In this document: positions 32,660-41,764 of the stretch, piece by piece
Numbering within the stretch: position 1 is the first letter of the stretch
Layout: each line of letters starts with the position of its first letter
NCBI RefSeq assembly: GCF_001679645.1
Contig: NZ_LRUN01000047.1
Coordinates: forward strand, 24,129-88,128
Source: Pseudomonas bananamidigenes
GTDB lineage: Bacteria; Pseudomonadota; Gammaproteobacteria; Pseudomonadales; Pseudomonadaceae
DNA: 64,000 bases
Direction of reading: 5' to 3'
Notes under the pieces: model-generated
Told to the model about the DNA's origin: nothing
The model's database searches: none
Seen by the model: only the letters and a program-made list of their open reading frames with translations
Program-made: the position numbers and the translations under genes

Positions 32660-33076
32660 TGGTTGGAGCTCCTCACGAACTTTGCAGTGGTCGCAAGCCT
32701 AGCATTGCGAATGCCTTCCATACAGCGATGGACATGGCCCTTCAAAATCTCCGGAATGGTCTTACGATCACGCTCCACTGCAGATTCACTTGTTGCACGA
32801 CATTGTCCGAGCCTTCTGTCAGACCTTTCATCAGCGAAAGGTAGTTGAAAGGTTGCCCCATTAGGATCGCCGCCACCACCGGCAACAGACCGGTTGGCCA
32901 ACGCATGTCATTGCTCGCATGTCAGGCCCGATTAACAACAACAATGGTGATTCTGATGTCCTCTGTAGCCCGCCTCCTCGCTCCAACTCCGCCCGTACGT
33001 CTCGTGCTTCCCGTTCTGCGCTGATCCCCCCTCGATCCGCTTACTTACCTAGCCGCGCTACGCCTGGAGTTTTCCC
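32660..33076. other. 417-base gap left of CitMHS, no confident gene
   Basis: The gap separates the divergent ATPase and CitMHS genes and must hold both promoters. On the minus strand, 32742-32906 can encode 54 residues with a hydrophobic start (MRWPTGLLPVVAAILMG), but it lacks a ribosome site and may be a remnant. I see no repeat or integration site. Confidence 0.5.
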
Positions 33077-34384
33077 ATGCTGACTTTCCTTGGCTTCGCC
33101 ATGGTCATCACGTTCATGTTCCTGATCATGACCAAGCGCCTGTCCGCGCTGATCGCTCTGATCATCATCCCGATCCTGTTCGCCCTGTTCGGTGGCTTCG
33201 CGCCGAAGATCGGCCCGATGATGCTCGAAGGCATTACCAAGCTTGCGCCGACCGGCGTGATGCTGATGTTCGCCATTCTGTACTTCGCCCTGATGATCGA
33301 CTCCGGCCTGTTCGACCCGGCCGTGCGCAAGATCCTCAAACTGGTCAAGGGCGACCCGCTGAAAGTGTCGGTCGGCACCGCCGTCCTGGCGCTCGTCGTT
33401 TCCCTCGACGGTGACGGCGCGACTACCTACATGATCTGCGTGGCCGCCATGCTGCCGCTGTACAGCCGCATCGGCATGAGCCCGCGAATCATGGCCGGCC
33501 TGATCATCCTCGCCGGCGGCGTGATGAACATGACCCCATGGGGCGGCCCGACCGCCCGTGCCGCGAGTGCGCTGCACGTGGACCCGTCGGACATCTTCGT
33601 GCCGATGATCCCGGCCATGTGCGCGGGTGTGGTGGCGATCCTGATCATTGCCTACTTCTACGGCAAACGTGAGCGTGCGCGTCTGGGTGAGCTGCACCTG
33701 ATCGGCGACGAAATCGATCACAGCGAAATCAGCGTGTCGCAGTTCCCGGATGCCCGCCGTCCGAAACTGATCTGGTTCAACGGCCTGCTGACCCTGGCGT
33801 TGATGTGCACCCTGATCGCCGGCCTGCTGCCGCTGCCGGTGCTGTTCATGGTGGCGTTCAGTATTGCCATGATCGTCAACTACCCTTGCCTGCAACAGCA
33901 GAAGGATCGTGTCGCCGCTCACGCCGGCAGCGTGCTGTCGGTGGTCAGTCTGATCTTCGCGGCGGGCATCTTCACCGGTATCCTGTCGGGCACCGGCATG
34001 GTCGATGCCATGTCGAAAAGCCTGCTGGCGGTGATCCCTGATTTCCTCGGCCCGTACCTGGCGGTGATTACCGCGCTGGTGAGCATGCCGTTCACGTTCT
34101 TCATGTCGAACGACGCGTTCTACTACGGTGTGCTGCCGGTGCTGTCGGAAGCAGCCAGCCACTACGGCATCACTGCAGTGGAAATGGCCCGCGCCTCGAT
34201 CGTCGGGCAGCCGGTTCACCTGCTGAGCCCGCTGGTGCCGTCGACGTATCTGCTGGTGGCACTGGCCGGGATCGAGTTCGGCGATCACCAGCGTTTCACC
34301 CTGAAGTGGGCAGTGCTGGTCTGCCTGTGCATACTGGCCGCCGCACTGCTGTTGGGGACGTTCCCGCTGTTCAGCACGTTGTAA
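33077..34384 (+). CDS. CitMHS-family citrate-metal:proton symporter
   Basis: A 435-residue inner-membrane transporter with about 11-12 hydrophobic segments. The start MLTFLGFAMVITFMFLIMTKRLSAL and the ALVVSLDGDGATTYM and GGVMNMTPWGGPTARAA stretches are typical of CitMHS proteins, which take up citrate complexed with Mg2+ or Ca2+ together with protons. The start is ATG 33077 after CTGGAG. It stands alone on the plus strand, divergent from the ATPase cassette. No regulator is adjacent. Confidence 0.92.
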   Translation: MLTFLGFAMVITFMFLIMTKRLSALIALIIIPILFALFGGFAPKIGPMMLEGITKLAPTGVMLMFAILYFALMIDSGLFDPAVRKILKLVKGDPLKVSVGTAVLALVVSLDGDGATTYMICVAAMLPLYSRIGMSPRIMAGLIILAGGVMNMTPWGGPTARAASALHVDPSDIFVPMIPAMCAGVVAILIIAYFYGKRERARLGELHLIGDEIDHSEISVSQFPDARRPKLIWFNGLLTLALMCTLIAGLLPLPVLFMVAFSIAMIVNYPCLQQQKDRVAAHAGSVLSVVSLIFAAGIFTGILSGTGMVDAMSKSLLAVIPDFLGPYLAVITALVSMPFTFFMSNDAFYYGVLPVLSEAASHYGITAVEMARASIVGQPVHLLSPLVPSTYLLVALAGIEFGDHQRFTLKWAVLVCLCILAAALLLGTFPLFSTL

Positions 34385-34454
34385 CGGCATCAAATCACCC
34401 GTACGCCGGCGGCCTGCCGGCGTACGGGTTCAACACTCGCTCAAAGGAATACAC

Positions 34455-35222
34455 ATGGATTGGCTGACCAACCCCGAAATCTGGGTTGCCTTCTTCACCC
34501 TGACCGCCCTGGAGATCGTCCTGGGCATCGATAACATCATCATGATTTCGATCCTGGTCAGCCGCATGCCCAAACACATGCAGCAGCGCACCCGGATTTT
34601 CGGTCTTGGCCTGGCCATGATCACGCGGATCCTGTTGCTGCTGTCGATCACCTGGGTCATGCGCCTCACTGCCGACCTGTTCGTGGTGTTCGGTCAGGGC
34701 ATTTCCGGTCGCGACCTGATCCTGTTCTTCGGTGGCCTGTTCCTGCTGTGGAAAAGCTCCCAGGAGATGTACCACGCGCTGGAAGGCGAGGACGAAAGCG
34801 ATGATGCGCCTTCGGGCAAGGGCGGCAACTTCTTCTACACCATCATCCAGATCGCGATCATCGACATCGTGTTTTCGCTGGACTCGGTGATCACCGCCGT
34901 CGGCATGGTCTCCCATGTCCCGGTAATGGTGGCGGCGATCGTCGTGGCGGTGCTGGTGATGATGGCGGCCTCGGGCAAGATCAGCGAGTTCATCGACAAG
35001 CACCCGTCGCTGAAAATGCTCGCGCTGTCGTTCCTGCTGGTGGTCGGCACCGTGCTGATCGCCGAAGCGTTCGACGTTCACGTACCGAAAGGCTACGTCT
35101 ACTTCGCCATGGGCTTCTCGCTGGCGGTCGAAGCGATCAACATCAAGATGCGCGGCGCGATTGCCCGCAAGAAAAAACAGCAGGATCCGGTGAAACTGCG
35201 CAAGGATGTTCCGGGTCAGTAA
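34455..35222 (+). CDS. TerC-family integral membrane protein
   Basis: A 255-residue protein with about seven hydrophobic segments. MDWLTNPEIWVAFFTLTALEIVLGIDNIIMISIL is the TerC signature, with the conserved acidic residue in GIDN; the repeat QIAIIDIVFSLDSVITAVGM is in the second half. TerC-family proteins (Alx, MntX-like) export manganese or handle metal stress in other bacteria, and some give tellurite resistance. No ter operon is present, so a metal export role is more likely. A strong terminator follows. Confidence 0.9.
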   Translation: MDWLTNPEIWVAFFTLTALEIVLGIDNIIMISILVSRMPKHMQQRTRIFGLGLAMITRILLLLSITWVMRLTADLFVVFGQGISGRDLILFFGGLFLLWKSSQEMYHALEGEDESDDAPSGKGGNFFYTIIQIAIIDIVFSLDSVITAVGMVSHVPVMVAAIVVAVLVMMAASGKISEFIDKHPSLKMLALSFLLVVGTVLIAEAFDVHVPKGYVYFAMGFSLAVEAINIKMRGAIARKKKQQDPVKLRKDVPGQ

Positions 35223-35244
35223 CCGCAACGTTGCGCTGATGATC

Positions 35245-35267
35245 AAAGGGCCTTCGGGCCCTTTTTT
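35245..35267 (+). terminator. Terminator after TerC gene
   Basis: AAAGGGCC (35245-35252), loop TTCG, GGCCCTTT (35257-35264), then a T run to 35267. Confidence 0.92.
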
Positions 35268-35435
35268 CATGGCTGCATGAACCTGTTTTCATGACACTTT
35301 TGTTTCAATCCGCACTTTAGCTGTGCAATGCTGGCGCCCGGACCGTTCGCCAACTACAGCTTAAGAACAACACGTAGAAACTGCGCGGTATCGTCAACTT
35401 GCCCCTTTGGGGCGCTGCAACTACAGGGGGTCTGC

Positions 35436-37094
35436 ATGCTCACCCTGCTCAATCTGCTGTCTGCCGTGGCCCTGCTGATCTGGGGCACGCACATCGTCCG
35501 AACCGGCATCCTGCGGGTGTACGGCACCAACCTGCGGCACGTGATCGGCCAGAACATGTCCAGGCGCTGGCTGGCGTTCATCGCCGGCATCCTGGTGACC
35601 GCGATGGTGCAGAGCAGCAACGCCACCGCCATGCTCGTGACCTCCTTCGTCGGCCAGGGGCTGATGGGGCTGACCCCGGCCCTGACCACCATGCTCGGCG
35701 CCGACGTCGGTACGGCATTGATGGCGCGGGTGCTGACCTTCGATCTGTCGTGGCTGTCGCCACTGCTGATTTTTCTCGGGGTGATTTTCTTTCTGTCGCG
35801 CAAACAGACGCGGCTCGGGCAGATGGGCCGCGTGGCCATCGGCCTGGGGCTGATCATCCTGGCGCTGCAATTGATCGTCGAGGCCGCCGGGCCGATCACC
35901 CATGCCAAAGGCGTGAAGGTGATTTTCGCCTCGCTGACCGGCGACATCCTGCTCGACGCCCTGGTCGGCGCTCTGTTCGCGATGATTTCCTACTCCAGCC
36001 TTGCCGCTGTACTGCTGACCGCGACCCTGGCGGGCGCCAATGTGATCAGCCTGCCGGTGGCGATCGGTCTGGTGATCGGCGCCAACATCGGCAGCGGCGT
36101 GCTGGCGTTCATGAGCACCAGCATGCAGAACGCGGCCGGCCGGCAAGTGGCACTCGGCAGTCTGTTGTACAAACTGATCGGCCTGTTGCTGATCATTCCG
36201 GTACTCGACCCGCTGGCGCACTGGATCGACAGCCTCGATTACAGTCCGCAGGAAATGGTCATCGGCTTCCACCTGCTCTACAACACTGCACGCTGCCTGA
36301 TCCTGTTGCCGACGGTCGCACCGATGGCGCGGCTGTGCGCCTGGCTGTTGCCGGAGCGTCCGGAGGTCAATGGTACCGCCAAACCGCGTCACCTCGACCT
36401 CACCGCGCTGGTCACGCCAAGCCTGGCGCTGGCCAACGCCGCCCGGGAAACCCTGCGCATGGGCGATCTGATCGACAACATGCTCGACGCCACCCTCGAC
36501 GTGCTGCGCGGCAAACAGACCGCAGTCACCCAGGAAATGCGCAAGCTGAGCGATGACGTCGAAGCGCTGTACAGCGCGATCAAGTTGTATCTGGCGCAGA
36601 TGCCCCGGGAGGATCTTGGCGAGCAGGACAGTCGGCGCTGGGCGGAAATCATCGAACTGGCGATCAACCTCAAGCTTGCCAGCGACCTGATCGAACGCAT
36701 GCTGCGCAAGGTGCAGCAGCAGAAGACGTCCCAGCGCCGTTCGTTTTCCGAAGACGGGCTGGAGGAGCTTGCCGGGCTGCATCAGCAATTGATCGCCAAC
36801 CTGCGGTTGGGGCTGTCGGTGTTTCTCAGCGGTGACAAGGAAAGCGCCCGCCAGTTGTTGCGCGAGAAACGTCGCTTCCGCGCTCAGGAGCGGCGTCTGG
36901 CCCATGCTCATGTCAGCCGTTTGCAACGCAAGATCGTGCAAAGTATCGAGACCAGTTCGTTGCACCTGGAGCTGATTGCCGACATGAAACGCCTGAACTC
37001 GCTGTTCTGCAGCAGTGCCTACGTGGTGCTGGAAACTTCCGACACCGGCGCGCTGGCGGCGGACGAAATGGCCGACATCACGCATTCGCCTTGA
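35436..37094 (+). CDS. Na/phosphate cotransporter family protein with PhoU-like tail
   Basis: A 552-residue protein. Residues 1-320 hold about nine hydrophobic segments with the two Na/Pi repeat motifs, VQSSNATAMLVTSFVGQG and AMISYSSLAAVLL, each with the Q/S-S-S-x-A core. Residues about 330-552 are helical and resemble PhoU (DNMLDATLDVLRG and later LELIADMKRLNSLF). The fusion is common in bacteria and may sense or transport phosphate with Na+. I chose ATG 35436 with AGGGGG upstream; an upstream in-frame ATG at 35328 lacks one. A REP pair follows. Confidence 0.9.
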   Translation: MLTLLNLLSAVALLIWGTHIVRTGILRVYGTNLRHVIGQNMSRRWLAFIAGILVTAMVQSSNATAMLVTSFVGQGLMGLTPALTTMLGADVGTALMARVLTFDLSWLSPLLIFLGVIFFLSRKQTRLGQMGRVAIGLGLIILALQLIVEAAGPITHAKGVKVIFASLTGDILLDALVGALFAMISYSSLAAVLLTATLAGANVISLPVAIGLVIGANIGSGVLAFMSTSMQNAAGRQVALGSLLYKLIGLLLIIPVLDPLAHWIDSLDYSPQEMVIGFHLLYNTARCLILLPTVAPMARLCAWLLPERPEVNGTAKPRHLDLTALVTPSLALANAARETLRMGDLIDNMLDATLDVLRGKQTAVTQEMRKLSDDVEALYSAIKLYLAQMPREDLGEQDSRRWAEIIELAINLKLASDLIERMLRKVQQQKTSQRRSFSEDGLEELAGLHQQLIANLRLGLSVFLSGDKESARQLLREKRRFRAQERRLAHAHVSRLQRKIVQSIETSSLHLELIADMKRLNSLFCSSAYVVLETSDTGALAADEMADITHSP

Positions 37095-37143
37095 ACGTCT
37101 GGGGCTGTGGTCAGTCAGTAGCTCATGGTTCAGCCTCAAGGAC

Positions 37144-37215
37144 GCCTTCGCGAGCAGGCTCGCTCCTGCATTTGAAAGGCATTCCTTTGCGGGAGCGAGC
37201 CTGCTCGCGAAAGCG
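37144..37215. repeat. REP pair, GCGAGCAGGCTCGC type
   Basis: Arms TTCGCGAGCAGGCTCGCTCC (37147-37166) and its complement (37192-37211) lie on either side of about 25 bases. The arms point inward here, opposite to the outward arrangement at 24263-24350. Confidence 0.82.
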
Positions 37216-37263
37216 ATCCGACTGACGACACGGATCTCCGACTCAGTTGTATGGAAGCTCGTT

Positions 37264-38655
37264 ATGCGTTGCCTGTTGTTCGCTTGTCTGCTGCTCGGTT
37301 CCCTGCCCGCCCTCGCCCTGGATCGTTTCCAGGTCGAGGGCTATGCCCTGCCCAACGGCCTGCAATTGCTGCTCAAACCCGGTACCGAACGCGGGCATGT
37401 GGCGATCCGCCTGGTGGTGGGCGTCGGCCTCGACGATTTCGACTGCAATGAAAAGGAGCTGCCGCACCTGCTCGAACACCTATTGTTCAGCGGCATCGAC
37501 GCCACTGGCGAAGGTGGCCTCGAAGAGCGCATGCAGGCCCTGGGCGGTGACTGGAACGCCTTCACCAGCAACGCCGACACCACGTTCGTCATCGAAGCCC
37601 CGGCGAAAAACCAGCGCAAGGTCCTCGATCTGTTGCTGGATTTGCTGACCCAGACCCGTTTCGACGACAACGCGATCAACGCCGCCAAACGGGTGGTCGA
37701 GCGCGAGGACGGCGGCCATTACACCCGTCTGCGGCGCTTTCTCGACCGTCAGGACCTGGGCCACAGCGCCAGCAATCAGCTGGCGGTGGAGCTGGGGCTG
37801 AAGTGCCCGCAACGGGCCGAAGTCGATGGCCTGACCCGCGAACAGCTGGATAAGGTGCGCAGGGCCTGGTACGCGCCGAACAACATGACCCTGATCGTCG
37901 TCGGCGACCTCGACAAGTTGCTGCCGGCCTATCTGGAACGGGCGTGGGGCGCGCTCGAGGCGGTCGATCCGAGCGAGCATCGGCCGCTGCCGGACATCCG
38001 CACCAGTGCCGCCCATGAGCGCACGCTGACCCGTGGCTTCATCGGCAATGGCGCCAAGCTGCACTGGCTGGTGCCGGAGCCGGTGCTCGACGACCAGTAC
38101 GACGAGACGTTCGATTTGCTAAAGGAATATCTGGAGTGGGCGCTGTACCGCGAGCTGCGCCTGAACCATGGCTTGTCCTACGGACCCTGGGCCGAGCGCG
38201 AGGTGTTCGGCGGTGTCGGCTTCATGAGCCTCAACGCCGATCTTGATCGTGGCGACATCACCGAAGCCGAACAGGTGCTGGAAGATCTCAAGGCCAGCCT
38301 GCTGAAGAACGGCCTCGATGCCGACACCTTCAATCGCATCAAACAGGCAGCCATCGCCCACCAGGCCTGGGCCGTGCAGGGCAACAGCGGCATGGCCGAC
38401 TATTACTGGAGCGCGCTGGGCGACTACGAGGATGGCCGCTTCGCCGATCCTGCCCGGGAACTGCAAGGGGTGACGCTGGAAGCGGCGAACAAGGCCATGC
38501 GCGAATTGTTATTGCAGCCGGGGTATCTGCGCATTGAGAAAGCGTTGTTCAGTGACGATCAGGTGGTGTGGCTGATGGGCGGCGGTTCGGGCGTTATGTT
38601 GCTGCTTCTGCTCGGCTGGCGACTGCGCCGGCGAAAATCCGTGCCTTCAGACTGA
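37264..38655 (+). CDS. Membrane-anchored M16 family zinc metallopeptidase
   Basis: A 463-residue peptidase. A signal-like segment covers about 1-17 (MRCLLFACLLLGSLPALA). The M16 active site HLLEH (about residues 62-66) has the third ligand glutamate about 75 residues later in VVEREDGG, so the zinc site is complete. A second M16 half without the motif spans about 215-400. A hydrophobic stretch near 430-450 (WLMGGGSGVMLLLLLGW) followed by arginines anchors the C-terminus, placing the catalytic part outside the inner membrane. ATG 37264 follows GGAAG. Peptide substrates are unknown. Confidence 0.88.
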   Translation: MRCLLFACLLLGSLPALALDRFQVEGYALPNGLQLLLKPGTERGHVAIRLVVGVGLDDFDCNEKELPHLLEHLLFSGIDATGEGGLEERMQALGGDWNAFTSNADTTFVIEAPAKNQRKVLDLLLDLLTQTRFDDNAINAAKRVVEREDGGHYTRLRRFLDRQDLGHSASNQLAVELGLKCPQRAEVDGLTREQLDKVRRAWYAPNNMTLIVVGDLDKLLPAYLERAWGALEAVDPSEHRPLPDIRTSAAHERTLTRGFIGNGAKLHWLVPEPVLDDQYDETFDLLKEYLEWALYRELRLNHGLSYGPWAEREVFGGVGFMSLNADLDRGDITEAEQVLEDLKASLLKNGLDADTFNRIKQAAIAHQAWAVQGNSGMADYYWSALGDYEDGRFADPARELQGVTLEAANKAMRELLLQPGYLRIEKALFSDDQVVWLMGGGSGVMLLLLLGWRLRRRKSVPSD

Positions 38656-38731
38656 CCGGCAGCCTCGCCACAGGCCCTGGCGGGCGGTACTCTGTCGAGG
38701 TTTTTTTCCTCGACTGTCGTGAACCGCCCAC

Positions 38732-39760
38732 ATGCTCAAATTGAACCTCCTGATCCAGCGCATCCTCGAACTGATGAAGCGCTACCCCGGGGTCATCGCA
38801 CTCGGCGGTTTCATTTCCGGCGTCGGCAGTTTCATTCTGGTCGACCGGCAACAGGGACTGGCGAGCTGGATCACCACGATCATGCTGCTGAGCTGGATCT
38901 GGCTGATGCTGGAAAACAGCCTGACCGAGCTGTTCACCCGGGTCTTCAAACGGGAAATACCTCAGCCGCTGCTGCGTTATGCGACGCAGATGATCCATCA
39001 GGAAAGTCTGTTTTTCGTCCTGCCGTTTTTCTTCATCACCACCACCTGGAACAGCGGCCAATTGGTTTTCACCGGCCTGCTGTGCATCGCGGCGCTGATC
39101 TCGATTGTCGACCCGCTCTACTACAAATGGCTGGCGCCCCGGCGTTGGGCGTTTCTCGCGCTGCACACCCTGACCCTGTTCGCGGCCCTGCTTACCGCCC
39201 TGCCGGTGATCATGCACCTGACCACCTCCCAGAGCTTCAAGTGGGCGCTGGGCATTGCCGTGGTGTTGTCGTTCCCGAGCCTGGCATCGATCTTCCCGAT
39301 TCGCACCGTGCGCAATGCGCTGGCGATCCTCAGCATCACCATCGGTATCGGTGGCGTCGGCTGGGTTCTGCGCTCGTGGGTGCCGCCGGCAACGTTGTGG
39401 ATGACTGACGTGGCGATCAGCACTCAGGTGCAGGACCGCACTCCCGGGGCCAGCCTGGAGCAAGTCAGTGCCGATCAGATACGCAGCGGCGGCCTCTACG
39501 CCTACACCGCGATCAACGCGCCGCGCGGGCTCGATGAGCGGATCTACCATGTGTGGCAGTTCAACGGCAAAGAGGTCGACCGCATTGCCCTCGACATCCA
39601 CGGCGGGCGCAAGGAAGGCTATCGGGCGTGGACCCACAAGCAGAACTTCCCCGGCAATCCGGTCGGTGACTGGCAGGTGCGGGTGCTGACCGAAGATGAT
39701 CAGGTGATCGGCGTACTGCGCTTCGAAGTGACGGACAGCACACCGATCAAAGAAAAGTAA
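38732..39760 (+). CDS. DUF5924-family membrane protein with DUF2914 tail
   Basis: A 342-residue protein. Residues about 15-210 hold five to seven hydrophobic segments. After about residue 220 a soluble domain follows, with VWQFNGKEVDRIALDIHGGRKEG and VGDWQVRVLTEDDQVIGVLRFEV, the repeated W and GxW-x-V pattern of DUF2914. It probably faces the periplasm. The function is unknown. It lies on the plus strand between the M16 peptidase and the MCE transporter genes, 54 bases before the permease gene. Confidence 0.85.
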   Translation: MLKLNLLIQRILELMKRYPGVIALGGFISGVGSFILVDRQQGLASWITTIMLLSWIWLMLENSLTELFTRVFKREIPQPLLRYATQMIHQESLFFVLPFFFITTTWNSGQLVFTGLLCIAALISIVDPLYYKWLAPRRWAFLALHTLTLFAALLTALPVIMHLTTSQSFKWALGIAVVLSFPSLASIFPIRTVRNALAILSITIGIGGVGWVLRSWVPPATLWMTDVAISTQVQDRTPGASLEQVSADQIRSGGLYAYTAINAPRGLDERIYHVWQFNGKEVDRIALDIHGGRKEGYRAWTHKQNFPGNPVGDWQVRVLTEDDQVIGVLRFEVTDSTPIKEK

Positions 39761-39814
39761 TCCGGTTCGTGCTATTACGTAGATTCGCTCAGCCGCAGAA
39801 CAAGCACGGAGTCT

Positions 39815-40963
39815 ATGACCAGCAGCGCGATGACCGGTAATGCCCGACTGGACACGTCAATCAGCCCTGCCCGCCTGCGGGTCACCGGGGACTGGACGCT
39901 TGTCCATTACGCCGAACTCAAGCACCTGAGCGAAACGCTCCGCGGTCAGTACGACGCCAGCACCACCATCGATCTCAACGGCCTCGGCGCCCTCGACACC
40001 GCCGGCGCTTCACTGCTGGTGGAGCTGCTCGGCTCCGAGCGACTGGGCAAGTCCGCCGAACATCCCGATTGCACGATTTCCGCTGCCGACCGCGCCTTGC
40101 TGCAAACCGTGTATCGCTCGCTGACCGACTTCTGCGTACCGGTCAAGGAGCCGGAAATCAGCGTCAGCGTGCAGTTGCTGACCCGTATCGGCCGGGCCGT
40201 CGATACGGTGTGGCAGGACACCCTGCAACTGCTCGGTTTTGTCGGTCTGATTCTCGAAACCATCGCTCGCAGCCTGTTCCGACCCAAGCGCTGGCGGATC
40301 ACGCCGATGATCGCGCACATCGAACAGACTGGCCTCGACGCCGCGCCGATCGTCGCCCTGCTGACCTTTCTCGTGGGCGCGGTGGTGGCGTTTCTCGGGG
40401 CGACGGTGCTGGCCAGTTTCGGCGCCAGCGTGTTTACCGTGGACCTGGTGGGCTTCGCCTTTCTTAGGGAATTCGGCGTGTTGCTCACGGCAATCCTGAT
40501 GGCCGGCCGGACCGCCAGTGCCTTCACCGCGCAGATCGGTTCGATGAAGGCCAACGAGGAAATCGACGCGATCCGCACGCTTGGCCTCGACCCCATGGAA
40601 TTGCTGGTAGTGCCGCGGGTGCTGGCGTTGCTGGTAGCCCTGCCGATGCTGACCTTTCTGGCGATGATCTGCGGGATCATCGGTGGCGCCGTGGTCTGTG
40701 CGGTGTCGCTGGATATTTCCCCGGCGATGTTCCTCTCGCTGCTGCAAAGCGACATAGGGATTCAACATTTTCTGGTTGGCCTGGTCAAAGCCCCGATCTT
40801 CGCGTTCCTGATTGCCGCCATCGGCTGTCTGGAAGGCTTCAAGGTCAGTGGCAGCGCCGAATCGGTCGGCGCCCATACCACCTCGAGCGTGGTGCAATCG
40901 ATCTTCGTGGTGATCGTGCTCGATGCGGTTGCCGCGCTGTTCTTCATGGAGATGGGCTGGTGA
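39815..40963 (+). CDS. MlaE-type ABC transporter permease with STAS-like domain
   Basis: A 382-residue protein. Residues about 10-120 form an anti-sigma-factor-antagonist-like (STAS/MlaB) domain, LRVTGDWTLVHYAEL and TIDLNGLGALDTAGASLL. Residues 130-382 are the MlaE permease with five to six hydrophobic segments and the FLREFGVLLTAILMAGRTASAFTAQIGSMK motif. So the MlaB and MlaE roles of E. coli are fused here. It starts a four-gene operon with an ATPase, an MCE protein and a lipoprotein, and would move lipid between membranes. Confidence 0.92.
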   Translation: MTSSAMTGNARLDTSISPARLRVTGDWTLVHYAELKHLSETLRGQYDASTTIDLNGLGALDTAGASLLVELLGSERLGKSAEHPDCTISAADRALLQTVYRSLTDFCVPVKEPEISVSVQLLTRIGRAVDTVWQDTLQLLGFVGLILETIARSLFRPKRWRITPMIAHIEQTGLDAAPIVALLTFLVGAVVAFLGATVLASFGASVFTVDLVGFAFLREFGVLLTAILMAGRTASAFTAQIGSMKANEEIDAIRTLGLDPMELLVVPRVLALLVALPMLTFLAMICGIIGGAVVCAVSLDISPAMFLSLLQSDIGIQHFLVGLVKAPIFAFLIAAIGCLEGFKVSGSAESVGAHTTSSVVQSIFVVIVLDAVAALFFMEMGW

Positions 40964-41763
40964 GTCGTCTACCCCGCATGCCGTCCGAAGCGGTGATCGA
41001 AGTCCGTGGCCTGTGCAATCGCTTCGGCAGCCAGAGCGTGCACGAGAACCTCGACCTGGACTTGTACAAGGGCGAAATTCTCGCGGTGGTCGGCGGTTCC
41101 GGCAGCGGCAAATCGGTGTTGCTGCGCAGCATCGTCGGTTTGCGCCGGCCCAGCGAAGGCATGGTCAAGGTGTTCGGCCAGAATCTGCCGAGCCTGCCGG
41201 AGCATGAGCGTTCGTTGATCGAGCGGCGTTTCGGTGTGCTGTTTCAGAAAGGCGCGCTGTTCTCTTCGCTGACGGTGACCGAGAACGTCGCCCTGCCCCT
41301 GATCGAACACGCCGGCCTGAGCCGTGAAGACGCCGAGCACCTGGCGGCGGTGAAACTGGCACTGGCCGGGCTGCCGCTGTCGGCGGCAGATAAATACCCC
41401 GCCTCGTTGTCCGGCGGCATGATCAAGCGTGCAGCCTTGGCCCGGGCATTGGCGCTGGACCCGGACATCCTGTTTCTTGACGAACCCACCGCCGGCCTCG
41501 ATCCGATTGGCGCAGCGCAGTTCGACCAGTTGATCCTGACCCTGCGCGATGCGCTGGGGCTGAGTGTGTTTCTGGTGACTCACGACCTCGACACGCTCTA
41601 CACCATTACCGACCGGGTGGCGGTGCTGGCGCAGAAGAAAGTGCTGGTGGCCGGGCCCATCGACGTGGTCTCGGAAACCGACGACGCGTGGATTCACGAA
41701 TATTTCCACGGCCCTCGCGGCCGCTCGGCGCTGGACGCCGCCAAACTGCTTAACGAGGTCTGA
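40960..41763 (+). CDS. MlaF-type ABC transporter ATPase
   Basis: A 267-residue ATPase. Walker A GGSGSGKSVLLRS, signature LSGGMIKRAALARALALDP, Walker B ILFLDEPTAGLDP and H-loop VTHDLD are all intact. It powers the lipid transporter with the permease before it. GTG 40960 overlaps the permease stop by four bases (GTGA), so the two are coupled; ATG 40978 is a shorter alternative. The MCE gene starts 1 base after its stop. Confidence 0.93.
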   Translation: MSRLPRMPSEAVIEVRGLCNRFGSQSVHENLDLDLYKGEILAVVGGSGSGKSVLLRSIVGLRRPSEGMVKVFGQNLPSLPEHERSLIERRFGVLFQKGALFSSLTVTENVALPLIEHAGLSREDAEHLAAVKLALAGLPLSAADKYPASLSGGMIKRAALARALALDPDILFLDEPTAGLDPIGAAQFDQLILTLRDALGLSVFLVTHDLDTLYTITDRVAVLAQKKVLVAGPIDVVSETDDAWIHEYFHGPRGRSALDAAKLLNEV

Positions 41764-41764
41764 C

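Noticed and set aside
32638..32901. 87-codon minus-strand frame overlapping the start of the ATPase gene
   Set aside because: It overlaps the ATPase N-terminus out of frame and has no recognised features; the ribosome site there serves the ATPase.
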